Assembly: GCF_004010325.2 (NCBI RefSeq)
Contig: NZ_SADR02000004.1
Location: 62,001-126,000, forward strand
Direction of reading: 5' to 3'
DNA: 64,000 nucleotides
Source: Mesorhizobium sp. M00.F.Ca.ET.216.01.1.1
Lineage (GTDB): Bacteria; Pseudomonadota; Alphaproteobacteria; Rhizobiales; Rhizobiaceae
The notes beneath the pieces were generated by a model. The model saw nothing but the letters and a program-made list of their open reading frames with translations, was not told the origin of the DNA and made no database searches. The position numbers were made by a program, and so were the translations under genes. The number at the start of each line of letters is the position of its first letter. The stretch's first letter is position 1. This document shows positions 27,714 to 36,863 of the stretch, piece after piece.

Positions 27714-28784
27714 ATGAGCGTAGTTGAAAGAAGAGAAGCGGAAGCAGGGCGCGGCGGCGCCCGTGCTGTCGCTGTCGCGTCATCGATTGCCCGTTTCCTG
27801 GTCATCGCGATAACGACCTATATCGGTCTTCTCGCGGTGACCTTCTTCATCGGCCGCGTTATCCCCATAGACCCGGTGCTTGCGGTGCTCGGCGACCGGG
27901 CGCCGGCCAATGTCGTCGAGCGCACGCGCCGCGAGATGGGGCTCGACTTGCCGCTGGTCGAGCAGTTCTACATCTATGTGAAAAACGCGCTGAACGGCGA
28001 TTTCGGCACCTCGGTGCTGACCACCAATCCGGTGATGACCGACATCCGTCGTGCTTTTCCCGCGACGATCGAACTGGCGACGCTGGGAACATTGATCGGT
28101 TCCGTCATCGGCGTGCCGCTCGGCGTGCTGGCTGCAGTCAGGCGCGGCAGCATCATCGACCAGGTCGTGCGGATCATCGGCCTGGTAGGTTACTCCGTGC
28201 CGATCTTCTGGCTGGGGCTGCTGGCGCTGGTGCTGTTCTACGCCAAGCTGCAATGGGTCGCCTTTCCCGGCCGCCTCGACGTCGTCTACGAATACACGTT
28301 CACGCCGATTACCGGCTTCTTTCTGCTGGATTCGCTGTGGCAGCGGCAGTGGGACGTTTTTTATGATGCCTTCCGCCACATCATCCTGCCGGCTTCGCTG
28401 CTCGGCTATTTCTCGCTCGCTTATGTCAGCCGCATGACGCGCTCGTTCATGCTCAACGAGCTTGCCCAGGAATATATCGTCGCGGCGCGCGCCAAGGGTC
28501 TGTCGGAAACACGCATCATCTGGGGCCATGCGCTGCGCAACGCTGCGGTGCCGATGGTCACCGTGATTGCGCTTTCCTATGCCGGGCTGCTCGAAGGTTC
28601 GGTGCTGACCGAGACGGTATTCTCGTGGCCGGGAATCGGCCTTTATATCACCAATTCGCTGCAGAACGCCGACATGAACGCGGTGCTCGGCGGCACCATC
28701 ATCATCGGCTCGGTTTTCATCGGCATCAATCTTCTGTCCGACCTGCTCTACCGGGTGCTCGATCCGAGGACCAAAGCAGGATGA
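27714..28784 (+). CDS. ABC transporter permease, DppB type
   Basis: The 356-residue inner-membrane protein begins its first helix at ARFLVIAITTYIGLLAVTFF. It has the conserved NVVERTRREMGLDLPLVEQF and NGDFGTSVLTTNPV segments and an EAA loop ([20 protein letters not shown]). It ends LLYRVLDPRTKAG, the standard DppB tail. It lies 18 bases after the binding-protein gene and overlaps the next permease start by four bases (ATGA). It forms the translocation pore with the following gene product. Confidence 0.93.
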   Translation: MSVVERREAEAGRGGARAVAVASSIARFLVIAITTYIGLLAVTFFIGRVIPIDPVLAVLGDRAPANVVERTRREMGLDLPLVEQFYIYVKNALNGDFGTSVLTTNPVMTDIRRAFPATIELATLGTLIGSVIGVPLGVLAAVRRGSIIDQVVRIIGLVGYSVPIFWLGLLALVLFYAKLQWVAFPGRLDVVYEYTFTPITGFFLLDSLWQRQWDVFYDAFRHIILPASLLGYFSLAYVSRMTRSFMLNELAQEYIVAARAKGLSETRIIWGHALRNAAVPMVTVIALSYAGLLEGSVLTETVFSWPGIGLYITNSLQNADMNAVLGGTIIIGSVFIGINLLSDLLYRVLDPRTKAG

Positions 28785-29701
28785 GCGATCTTGCGATTCA
28801 GAGCCGTCGAGACTGGCTGCTCAGCGAGCGGCCGGCGTCGCGCATGCAGGCAAGGCTCGGCCGCGCCTATGTGGCGTGGCGGCGCTTTTCCGCCAACCGG
28901 CTGGCGTTTCTCGGTCTGCTCATCATCCTCGCCCTGCTGGTCGTCGCCGCCCTTGCCGGCGTCCTGGCCCCCTATTCGCCGACATTCGGCGACCTGAAAG
29001 GTTCCCGGCTTCTGGTACCGAGCGCCGAGCACTGGTTCGGCACCGATGACCTCGGCCGCGACATCCTTTCGCGCATCATCTTCGGATCCCGATGGACGCT
29101 CTACGTCGTCATTCTCGTCGCCATCATCGCTGCTCCGATCGGCCTGCTGGTCGGCACCGTCGCCGGTTATGCAGGCGGCTGGACCGATGCGATCCTGATG
29201 CGCATCACCGATATCTTCCTCGCCTTTCCGAAGCTGATCCTGGCATTGGCCTTCGTCGCCGCACTCGGCCCCGGCATCGAGAATGCGGTGCTCGCCATCG
29301 CCATCACCTCATGGCCACCTTACGCGCGCATCGCCCGCGCCGAAACTCTGACCGTGCGCAATTCGGATTACATCAAGGCGGTGCAACTAATGGGCGCCTC
29401 GCCGTTCCGCATCGTGCTTCGCCATATCATGCCGCTCTGCATCTCCTCGCTGATCATCAGGGTGACGCTCGACATGGCCGGCATCATCCTGACCGCCGCC
29501 GGTCTCGGCTTCCTCGGCCTCGGCGCGCAGCCGCCGTTGCCCGAATGGGGCGCGATGATCGCGTCGGGCCGCCGCTTCGTGCTCGACCAGTGGTGGGTAG
29601 CCGGCGCGCCGGGTGCCGCAATCCTCATCGTCAGCCTCGGCTTCAACCTGCTCGGCGACGGCCTGCGCGATGCGCTCGATCCCCGGAGTGGCGACCAATG
29701 A
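28781..29701 (+). CDS. ABC transporter permease, DppC type
   Basis: The 306-residue permease has a first membrane helix at RLAFLGLLIILALLVVAALA. It contains HWFGTDDLGRDILSRIIFGS (the DppC motif) and the EAA loop (DYIKAVQLMGASPFRIVLRH). It ends LGDGLRDALDPRSGDQ. The ATG overlaps the preceding stop and its own stop overlaps the next ATG, so the four downstream transporter genes are translationally coupled in a chain. Confidence 0.93.
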   Translation: MSDLAIQSRRDWLLSERPASRMQARLGRAYVAWRRFSANRLAFLGLLIILALLVVAALAGVLAPYSPTFGDLKGSRLLVPSAEHWFGTDDLGRDILSRIIFGSRWTLYVVILVAIIAAPIGLLVGTVAGYAGGWTDAILMRITDIFLAFPKLILALAFVAALGPGIENAVLAIAITSWPPYARIARAETLTVRNSDYIKAVQLMGASPFRIVLRHIMPLCISSLIIRVTLDMAGIILTAAGLGFLGLGAQPPLPEWGAMIASGRRFVLDQWWVAGAPGAAILIVSLGFNLLGDGLRDALDPRSGDQ

Positions 29702-30531
29702 GCACGCTTCTCGACGTCGACGACCTGCGCGTCACCTTCCCGACGCGTACCGGCCTGATCCAGGCGGTGCGCGGTGTCTCCTTCTCGCTCGGCCGCGAGC
29801 GGCTCGGCATCGTCGGCGAATCCGGGTCGGGCAAGTCGCAGACCGGCCGCGCCATCATGGGCCTGACCCCGCCGCAGGCCGAAGTCACGGCGAAGAAGCT
29901 TGCCTTCGACGGCATCGACCTGTTGGCGGCATCGCCGCGCGATCGCCGGGCGCTGCGCGGCAAGCGCATCGCCATGATCCTGCAGGACCCGAAATATTCG
30001 CTTGATCCGGTGATGAGCATCGGCCGCCAGATCGTCGAGACGCTGCGCACGCATGAGAAGGTCGGCCAGGCCGAAGCCCGCGACCGCGCGCTTGCCATGC
30101 TGGAGGCGGTGCAGATCCGCGACCCGGCCCGCGTCTTCGACCTGCATCCGCATGAGGTTTCCGGCGGCATGGGCCAGCGCGCCATGATCGCCATGATGCT
30201 GATCGCGGGACCGGAGATGATGATCGCCGACGAGCCGACCTCGGCGCTCGACGTCACCGTGCAGCTCGACGTGCTCGGCATCCTCGACAGGCTGGTCAGC
30301 GAGCGCGGCATGGGGCTGATCTTCATCTCGCACGATCTGCGCCTGGTCTCGTCTTTCTGCGACCGCGTCATCGTCATGTATGCCGGCAAGGTGATCGAGC
30401 AGCTGGCGGCGTCCGAACTCGGCCGCGCCCAGCATCCCTATACCCGCGGCCTGCTCAACTGCATGCCGAAGATTGGCGCCGACCGACACCCGCTGCCGGT
30501 GCTCGACCGCAAGCCGGAGTGGGCGGCATGA
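29698..30531 (+). CDS. ABC transporter ATP-binding protein, DppD type
   Basis: The 277-residue ATPase has Walker [17 protein letters not shown] and Q-loop MILQDPKYSLDPVMSIG. The signature is VSGGMGQRAMIAMML, a slightly unusual GGMGQR in place of GGQRQR. Walker B is [12 protein letters not shown], with H-loop FISHDLRLVSSFCDRV. It ends with the short oligopeptide-transporter tail (HPYTRGLLNCMPKIG). Fourth gene of the importer operon; overlaps both neighbours by four bases. Confidence 0.93.
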   Translation: MSTLLDVDDLRVTFPTRTGLIQAVRGVSFSLGRERLGIVGESGSGKSQTGRAIMGLTPPQAEVTAKKLAFDGIDLLAASPRDRRALRGKRIAMILQDPKYSLDPVMSIGRQIVETLRTHEKVGQAEARDRALAMLEAVQIRDPARVFDLHPHEVSGGMGQRAMIAMMLIAGPEMMIADEPTSALDVTVQLDVLGILDRLVSERGMGLIFISHDLRLVSSFCDRVIVMYAGKVIEQLAASELGRAQHPYTRGLLNCMPKIGADRHPLPVLDRKPEWAA

Positions 30532-31274
30532 CGTTGGCTCTTTCCGTCGACAGGCTGGAGGTGGTCTTCGACCGCTTTCGCGCGCTGAAGGGCGTCAGCC
30601 TCGAAGTGCAATCCGGCGAATCCTTCGGTCTGGTCGGCGAATCCGGCTCCGGCAAATCGACGCTGCTGAGAGCGATCGCCGGCCTCGCGCCGGCCGCTTC
30701 GGGCACCATCACCGTCAATGGCAAGAGGCTTGGCACGCGTCGCGACAAGGCCTTCTACCGCGAAGTGCAGATGGTCTTCCAGGACCCGTACGGCTCGCTG
30801 CACCCGCGCCAGACCGTCGACCGCCTGCTGCAGGAGCCGCTCGCCATCCACGGCTTCGCCGATGGCGAGAAGCGCATCCAGCGGGCGCTAGACGAAGTCG
30901 GCCTCGGAAGCGGCTTCCGCTTCCGCTATTCGCATCAATTGTCCGGTGGCCAGCGCCAGCGCGTCGCGATCGCGCGCGCCCTGATCCTCGAGCCGTCGAT
31001 CCTGCTGCTCGACGAACCGACTTCGGCGCTCGACGCTTCCGTGCAGGCAGAAGTGCTCAACCTGCTGGAAGAGATCCGGCGGCGGCGCAAGCTGACCTTC
31101 CTGATGGTCAGCCACGACCTCGCCATCATCACCCATATGTGCGAGCGGCTGATGGTGATGCAGAACGGCGAGGCGGTCGAGGATCTCACCGCGGACGATC
31201 TTGTCCAGCGGCAGGTGACGAAGGATTATACGCGCAATTTGCTGAGGGCCAGCGAGGGGTTTGTGAGGACATAA
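30528..31274 (+). CDS. ABC transporter ATP-binding protein, DppF type
   Basis: The 248-residue ATPase has Walker [16 protein letters not shown]-loop MVFQDPYGSLHPRQTV, signature [15 protein letters not shown], Walker [13 protein letters not shown] and H-loop MVSHDLAIITHMCERL. It is the last gene of the operon and stops 25 bases before the stop of the convergent RND permease gene. With the DppD-type partner it forms the ATPase heterodimer of the importer. Confidence 0.93.
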   Translation: MTLALSVDRLEVVFDRFRALKGVSLEVQSGESFGLVGESGSGKSTLLRAIAGLAPAASGTITVNGKRLGTRRDKAFYREVQMVFQDPYGSLHPRQTVDRLLQEPLAIHGFADGEKRIQRALDEVGLGSGFRFRYSHQLSGGQRQRVAIARALILEPSILLLDEPTSALDASVQAEVLNLLEEIRRRRKLTFLMVSHDLAIITHMCERLMVMQNGEAVEDLTADDLVQRQVTKDYTRNLLRASEGFVRT

Positions 31275-31298
31275 CGCGAGGCAATTCGCACCTTGCCC

Positions 31299-34200
31299 TC
31301 AGGCCGAGCCGCTTTTCGCTACGACTTCATCTGGTACGGGTTCGCCTCCCGGCGTCCTTTTCGGCTCCTTGATGCGGAACCACGTGACGTACAGCGCCGG
31401 CAGGAACAGCAGGGTGATCGCCGTGCCGGCGATGATGCCGCCCATCATGGCATAGGCCATCGGCCCCCAGAACACTTCGCGTGCGATCGGGATCAGCGCC
31501 AGGCTGGCGGCGGCCGCCGTCAGTGCAATCGGCCGCATGCGGTGCTCGGTCGCCTCGATGACGGCCGCCCAGCGATCCTTGCCCTCGGCGACCAGATCTT
31601 CGATCTGCACGATCAGGATGACGGAGTTGCGGATCAGGATGCCGATCAGCGCCAGCACGCCTAGGATGGCGACGAAGCCGAGCGGTGCGCCGCTCGGCAC
31701 CAGTGCCGCGACCACGCCGATCAGCCCGAGCGGTGCAACCGCGACGACCAGGAACAGGCGCTGGAAGCTCTGCAGCTGCACCATCAGGATGGTCGCCATG
31801 ATGAACAGCATTAGCGGCACTACGGCGGCGATCGGCCCCTGGCTATTGGCGCTTTCCTCGACCGAGCCGGCAGTGGCGATTGTATAGCCCGGTGGCAGCT
31901 TGGCGATGAAGGCGTCGACCGAGGGCTTCAGTTCGTTGACGACGGTGGCGGGCAGTACGTCGCCGACCAGCCCGGCGCGAACCGTGATGGTCGGGATACG
32001 GTCGCGGCGCCATACCGCCGGCTGTTCGAGCTCGTAGCGGAAGTTCGCCACCGCCGCGAGCGGGATCGCCTCGCCGGTGCCGGTCGGCAGCTGCATGTTT
32101 TGCAGCGTGTTGATCGAGCCCCGCTCGGCCTCGCGTGAGCGGGCTACCACGTTGATCAGATAGGTGGCGTCGCGTACCTGGGTGATGGCCGAGCCGCCGA
32201 CAGTGCTGTTCAGCGTGCTGGCAATGTCGGTGGAGGTGATGCCGAGCTGGCGCGCCTTGTCCTGCAGCACGTCGACCCTCAGCACCCGCTGCGGCTCGTT
32301 CCAGTCGAAGGTCGGTGCTGCCAGTTTCGGGTTGGCGGAAATGACGCCGGCGAACGCCTGCGCCAGCTCTCGCACCGTCTGGATGTCAGGGCCGCCGACG
32401 CGATATTGCACCGGGCGCCCGACCGGCGGCCCGAGTTCGAGCAGCTTGACGAAGGCGTCGGTGCCGACGAACTCCTCGCGCAGCAGCTTTTCCAGCGCCG
32501 GCTTGACCCGGTTGCGCGCCTCGATGCTCTTGGTGACGATGACGGTCTGGCCGAAATAGGGATTGGCCGGCTGTACGTCATAGGCGAGCACGAAGCGCAC
32601 CGCGCCCTGGCCGATATAGGAGCTGAAATGGTCGATGTCGGGATTGCCGACCAGGGCCCGCTGCTCGAATCGCTCTATCTGGTCCCGTGTCTCGGCGATC
32701 GACGAGTTCTGTGGCAGGTTCCAGTCGATGATCAGTTCCGGACGGTCGGACGGCGGAAAGAATTGCTGCTGGACGAGGCCAAAGCCTGCCAGTGAGGCGG
32801 CGAACAAAAGCACGGTGGCGATGATCGTCAGCCAGTGATTGCGCACCGAGCCGACAAGGATACGCCGGAACAGCGAAGTGAAACGGCTGGGCTGCTCGTG
32901 ATGCTTTTGCTTCATCTCCGCCGGCAGGATGGTGACGCCGAGCAGCGGTGCAAACAGCACCGCCACGATCCACGACACCAGCAGCGACACCGCAATGACG
33001 ACGAACAGCGTGAAAGTGTATTCGCCGGCGGCGCTGTTATTGAGGCCGATCGGAATGAAGCCGGCGACCGTCACCAGCGTGCCGGTCAGCATTGGAAAGG
33101 CAGTCGAGGTGTAGACATACGTCGCCGCCTTGCGCAGATTGTCGCCGATCTCCAGCCGCGCCACCATCATTTCCACCGCGATCATGGCGTCGTCGACCAG
33201 AAGGCCGAGCGCGATGATCAGCGCGCCGAGTGAAATGCGCTGCAGCGAGATGCCGAGATAGGCCATGACCGTGAAGGTAATGGCCAGCACCAGCGGGATC
33301 GATAGCGCCACCACGAAGCCGGCGCGCATGCCGAGGCTGATGAAGGACACGGCGAGCACGATGGCGACCGCCTCGAACAGCGCGCGGGTGAAGCCTGATA
33401 CGGCCTCCTCAACGATGACCGGCTGGTCGGCCACCAGATGCACGCCGACGCCCACCGGCAGGTCGGCCAGCACCTTGTTCATCTCTTCGTGCAAGGCCTC
33501 GCCGAATTTGAGCAGATTGGCGTTGGGCTTCATGCCGATGGCGAGCCCGATCGCGTCCTGCCCATTGAAGCGGAACAATGCCGTCGGCGGATCGGCATAG
33601 CCACGCCGGATTGTCGCCACGTCGCTCAGCCGGAAGAACCGGTCGTTGACGCGCAGGTTGATGGCGCGAAGGCTTTCCTCCGAGGTGAACTGGCCGCCGA
33701 CGCGCACGCTGATGCGCTCCGGCCCGGACTGGATGACGCCGGACGGCGTGATGGCGTTCTGCGCCTGCAGGCTCGCCACGATCGCCTGCTGATTGAGGCC
33801 GAGTGAGGCGATCTGGCGGGTCGAGAATTCGAGATAAATCGCCTCGTCCTGGGCGCCGACAAGGTCGACTTTGCCGGCGTTAGGCACGGTCAGGATCTTT
33901 GTCCGCGCCTCCTCGACATAGTCGCGCAGCTGGCGAAGCGTCAGCCCGTCAGCGGTGAAGGCATAGATATTGCCGAAGACGTCGCCGAAGCGGTCGTTGA
34001 AGAATGGCCCCTGCATGCCTTGCGGGAACTGCGACCAGATGTCGTTGACCATGTTGCGCACCTGCAGCCAGGTCGGCACGACATCGCGTGCCTTGGTGGT
34101 CGGCTTCAGGTTGACGAAGATGACGGTCTTGCCTGCGGTGGTGACCGAGCGGGTGAAATCGAGGCTGTCCAGCTCTTCGAGCTTCTTCTCGATGCGGTCG

Positions 34201-34400
34201 GTCACTTGCCGCAGCGTCTCGTTGACCGAAGCACCGGGCCAGTTGGCCTGGATGACCATGGTCTTGATGGTGAAGGCGGGATCTTCCTCGCGACCGAGAT
34301 TAAGATAGGCAAAGACGCCGGCGACGACGAAGACCAGCATGAAGTACCAGACCAGCGAACGATGGCCGAGCGCCCAGTCGGAGAGGTTGAAGCCCTTCAT
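31299..34400 (-). CDS. RND-family efflux transporter permease
   Basis: The 1033-residue inner-membrane pump has the usual two-fold RND layout. It has a first helix (LVWYFMLVFVVAGVFAYLNL), a large periplasmic loop (DPAFTIKTMVIQANWPGASV), and a TM2-6 block with LGLLVDDAMIAVEMM, where the paired aspartates of proton relay are visible. A second periplasmic loop and final helices (FVAILGVLALIGILIRNSVI) follow. It exports toxic compounds to the outside using the proton gradient, together with the two adaptors upstream and an outer-membrane channel not encoded here. ATG 34400 was chosen for its four-base overlap with the adaptor stop. The substrate is unknown. Confidence 0.93.
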   Translation of the reverse strand: MKGFNLSDWALGHRSLVWYFMLVFVVAGVFAYLNLGREEDPAFTIKTMVIQANWPGASVNETLRQVTDRIEKKLEELDSLDFTRSVTTAGKTVIFVNLKPTTKARDVVPTWLQVRNMVNDIWSQFPQGMQGPFFNDRFGDVFGNIYAFTADGLTLRQLRDYVEEARTKILTVPNAGKVDLVGAQDEAIYLEFSTRQIASLGLNQQAIVASLQAQNAITPSGVIQSGPERISVRVGGQFTSEESLRAINLRVNDRFFRLSDVATIRRGYADPPTALFRFNGQDAIGLAIGMKPNANLLKFGEALHEEMNKVLADLPVGVGVHLVADQPVIVEEAVSGFTRALFEAVAIVLAVSFISLGMRAGFVVALSIPLVLAITFTVMAYLGISLQRISLGALIIALGLLVDDAMIAVEMMVARLEIGDNLRKAATYVYTSTAFPMLTGTLVTVAGFIPIGLNNSAAGEYTFTLFVVIAVSLLVSWIVAVLFAPLLGVTILPAEMKQKHHEQPSRFTSLFRRILVGSVRNHWLTIIATVLLFAASLAGFGLVQQQFFPPSDRPELIIDWNLPQNSSIAETRDQIERFEQRALVGNPDIDHFSSYIGQGAVRFVLAYDVQPANPYFGQTVIVTKSIEARNRVKPALEKLLREEFVGTDAFVKLLELGPPVGRPVQYRVGGPDIQTVRELAQAFAGVISANPKLAAPTFDWNEPQRVLRVDVLQDKARQLGITSTDIASTLNSTVGGSAITQVRDATYLINVVARSREAERGSINTLQNMQLPTGTGEAIPLAAVANFRYELEQPAVWRRDRIPTITVRAGLVGDVLPATVVNELKPSVDAFIAKLPPGYTIATAGSVEESANSQGPIAAVVPLMLFIMATILMVQLQSFQRLFLVVAVAPLGLIGVVAALVPSGAPLGFVAILGVLALIGILIRNSVILIVQIEDLVAEGKDRWAAVIEATEHRMRPIALTAAAASLALIPIAREVFWGPMAYAMMGGIIAGTAITLLFLPALYVTWFRIKEPKRTPGGEPVPDEVVAKSGSA

Positions 34401-35488
34401 GTGGCCCCTTCGCCGGGAATCCTGACCTTCTGGCCTTCCACCAGGCTGTGCACGCCGGCGGTGACGACACGCATGCCGGCGTCCAGGCCTTCGGCGACTG
34501 TGAATGTGGCGGAGCCCTTGGCGGCGATCTTGATATCGCGCGCACTGACGCTCGACGTCTGCACATCGACGATCCACACCTTGTCGGCGCCGTTCTTCTG
34601 CAGCAGCGCCGACAGCGGCAGCTCGATTGTCGGCGCAACTTTTGCCATGCGTGTTGCTGTCACCGTCGAACCGAGCCGGAATGCCGTTGGCGGATCGATG
34701 AGCGTCAGCCTGACGCGGCGGGTGCGGGTCGAGCCTTCGGCCTGCGGTGCGATCTCGCGCAGCTTGGCCTCCGTCTTTATCGTCGGCAGCGATTGCAGGG
34801 TGATCTCGAAGGGCGCCCCGACGGCAAGATCGCCGGTCAGCCGATCGGGAATATCGACCACCGCCTCGCGCGGATTGGAGCGCGCCACGGTGACGACGGT
34901 CTGGCCGGGCGAGACCGTCTGGCCGACCTCGGCGCCGACGGCCGTGACGACGCCGTCGAAGTCGGAAAACAACCTGGCATAGCCGAGCTGCTCTTGCGAC
35001 TTGGCAAGTGCGGCGGCGGCCCGTTCGACACCGGCCGCCGCTGCTTGCCTGGCCTGCTGCGCCGCATCGAGGACGGCCTGCGAGGTGTTGGCGGCGGCGA
35101 GCAGCTGGCGCTGGCGTTCCTCGCTCGCGGAGGCATTGGCAAATTGCGCCTGGGCATTGGAGAGTTCCGCCTTCGCCGCCTGCACGGCAAGCTCAAGCGC
35201 CGTCGGGTCGAGCGCGGCGATCGTTGTTCCCCTGCTGACGACGTCGCCGACCTTGACGTCGCGGGAGACAACCCGGCCAAGCAGGCGGAAGGCGAGCTCG
35301 GCGCTGAATTGCGGCTCGACCGAGCCGGCGAAGCCGAAGGTGTCATTGGTGCGCGGCTCGACTACTACCGACAGCACCGGCCGGATGATCTCGGGCGCCT
35401 TCTCTTCCGATTGCGAGCAGGCGGCGAGCGACGAAAGCACAAGCAGGACAACGATAAGCAGGACAGGGGTGCGCGGCAGCCGGCTCAT
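34397..35488 (-). CDS. RND efflux periplasmic adaptor, predicted lipoprotein (second adaptor)
   Basis: The 363-residue membrane-fusion protein has a lipoprotein signal (VLLIVVLLVLSSLAACSQSE, lipobox LAAC). Its lipoyl-like half-motifs flank a helical hairpin (LELAVQAAKAELSNAQAQFA), followed by a beta-barrel region (VGAPFEITLQSLPTIKTEAK). It links the RND permease to an outer-membrane channel. It overlaps the start of the permease gene and the stop of the first adaptor by four bases each, so all three are coupled. Confidence 0.92.
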   Translation of the reverse strand: MSRLPRTPVLLIVVLLVLSSLAACSQSEEKAPEIIRPVLSVVVEPRTNDTFGFAGSVEPQFSAELAFRLLGRVVSRDVKVGDVVSRGTTIAALDPTALELAVQAAKAELSNAQAQFANASASEERQRQLLAAANTSQAVLDAAQQARQAAAAGVERAAAALAKSQEQLGYARLFSDFDGVVTAVGAEVGQTVSPGQTVVTVARSNPREAVVDIPDRLTGDLAVGAPFEITLQSLPTIKTEAKLREIAPQAEGSTRTRRVRLTLIDPPTAFRLGSTVTATRMAKVAPTIELPLSALLQKNGADKVWIVDVQTSSVSARDIKIAAKGSATFTVAEGLDAGMRVVTAGVHSLVEGQKVRIPGEGAT

Positions 35489-36621
35489 TGTCCCGCCCCC
35501 GCTATCTCGACGGTCTGTCCGGGGCTCAGCAATTGCACGCCGGCGGTGACGACGCTTTGCCCTTCCGCCAGCCCCTTGTCGATGACGACCACGCCAGAAT
35601 CGAAGGCCAGCACCTCAACCGGCGTCGTCGCCACCACCTTGGTCCCTTGATCGACAACCCAGACTGCCGGCTTGCCGTCGCTCGAGGTCAACGCCTGCCA
35701 GGGCAGCAGGACGGCCTTTACCGGCCTGGCGCTGGCCGAGCCGATCACGGCCGCACCCAGCGGCATGCCGGAGGGTGTGTCGGGAATGGCGACCTTGACC
35801 CGGATCGAGCCCGAGGCCGGGTCAACCGCCGGCGAGATTTCGCGCACCTTGCCGATCGCCTTGACCTGCGGGTCGGACTGCAGCGTGATCGTGACCGGCG
35901 GCGGCGCCGGCATCTGGGCAACCAGCGTTTCGTGGACGTTGAAGACCGCATCGCGATCGCCGTCCTCAGCGACGGTGAAGACGGTCTGTGCCGCTTCCAC
36001 CACTTGCCCGGCTTCAACCTGGCGGGCGGTGATGATGCCAGCCGCACCGGCCCTGAGCTCGGTGAAGGAGAGGTTCTCCTTGGCGTTGGCGAGCGCGCTT
36101 TGTGCAGCATCGACGCTGCCTTGCGCCACTTTCAGCGTCTGGTCGGCGGCGTCAAAGTCGCGCCTTGTCGTATAGCCCTGCAAAAGCAGCGTCTTTTGCC
36201 GTTGGAAGGCTGCTGCGGCCTGTGTGACCTGCGCCTGCGCTGCGTCGAGATCAGCCTGCGCCGAGCGCAGGTCGGATTCCTGTTCCTGTGGATCGATGCG
36301 GGCAAGCACTGCGTCCTTGTCGACATGCTGGCCGATCTCGACGAGGCGTTCGGCAACCCGGCCGCCGACACGGAAGGACAGGTTGTTCAGCGTGCGCGCG
36401 GCGATCACACCAGTCAGCGAGGTCCTCGGCGCATAGTCGGCGATCGCCACCGTCTCGGTGCGCACCATGATGGGCAGTTTCTTGGCGGCCGCCTCCTGCC
36501 TCTGGCAGCCGGCCAGAAGGAACGGCATCATCGCACAGGCCAGGATGGCGGGAGCGGCTGAAAACGGCGAAAGGCTGAAGACCTGTGCCTGCGGGGCGGA
36601 CGGTGTCGCGTTGCTGCTCAT
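35485..36621 (-). CDS. RND efflux periplasmic adaptor, predicted lipoprotein (first adaptor)
   Basis: This 378-residue adaptor is the first gene of the RND operon. Its leader (APAILACAMMPFLLAGCQRQ) ends with lipobox LAGC. VIAARTLNNLSFRVGGRVAE is the lipoyl segment, then the hairpin (DLRSAQADLDAAQAQVTQAA) and barrel domains. It is related to but clearly different from the next adaptor. Two successive adaptors with one permease suggest a mixed adaptor hexamer, as proposed for other two-adaptor pumps. No regulator gene is adjacent; the nearest gene is the divergent gabT. Confidence 0.92.
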   Translation of the reverse strand: MSSNATPSAPQAQVFSLSPFSAAPAILACAMMPFLLAGCQRQEAAAKKLPIMVRTETVAIADYAPRTSLTGVIAARTLNNLSFRVGGRVAERLVEIGQHVDKDAVLARIDPQEQESDLRSAQADLDAAQAQVTQAAAAFQRQKTLLLQGYTTRRDFDAADQTLKVAQGSVDAAQSALANAKENLSFTELRAGAAGIITARQVEAGQVVEAAQTVFTVAEDGDRDAVFNVHETLVAQMPAPPPVTITLQSDPQVKAIGKVREISPAVDPASGSIRVKVAIPDTPSGMPLGAAVIGSASARPVKAVLLPWQALTSSDGKPAVWVVDQGTKVVATTPVEVLAFDSGVVVIDKGLAEGQSVVTAGVQLLSPGQTVEIAGAGQ

Positions 36622-36863
36622 GGATTCCCCCGCCGGCGTCAGTCGCTCCTCACGGCGACACGCCCCAGGCGATTGCGAGGATAATCGATCCCGAGGAAAA
36701 GGGAACGGGTCTCGAACGTATCGGCCGATTGGTTAAGGCAACGCTGGAGGGCAGGCCCAATCGCCCGACGACGGTGCCGACTTGAGGAAAACATGAAATA
36801 AGATCAGAAGATTTCCTGGTAGCCACCAGAACGAGAACGGGCGCCCGCCCGGAGAGGGACGAA
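36622..36863. other. Divergent promoter region between the RND operon and gabT
   Basis: These 242 bases separate two divergently transcribed units and must contain both promoters. No clear -35/-10 pair or operator palindrome was found. A short open frame within it (ending at 36785) has no ribosome-binding site and was not called. A good ribosome-binding site (GAGAGGGA) stands before the gabT ATG. Confidence 0.4.

Noticed and set aside
31299..34577. Longer start for the RND permease at 34577
   Set aside because: Would overlap the adaptor gene by about 180 bases; ATG 34400 has the four-base overlap seen at the other operon junction.
36585..36785. Short open frame ending RPNRPTTVPT between the RND operon and gabT
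   Set aside because: No ribosome-binding site, its first half lies in the adaptor gene on the other strand, and no family resemblance.
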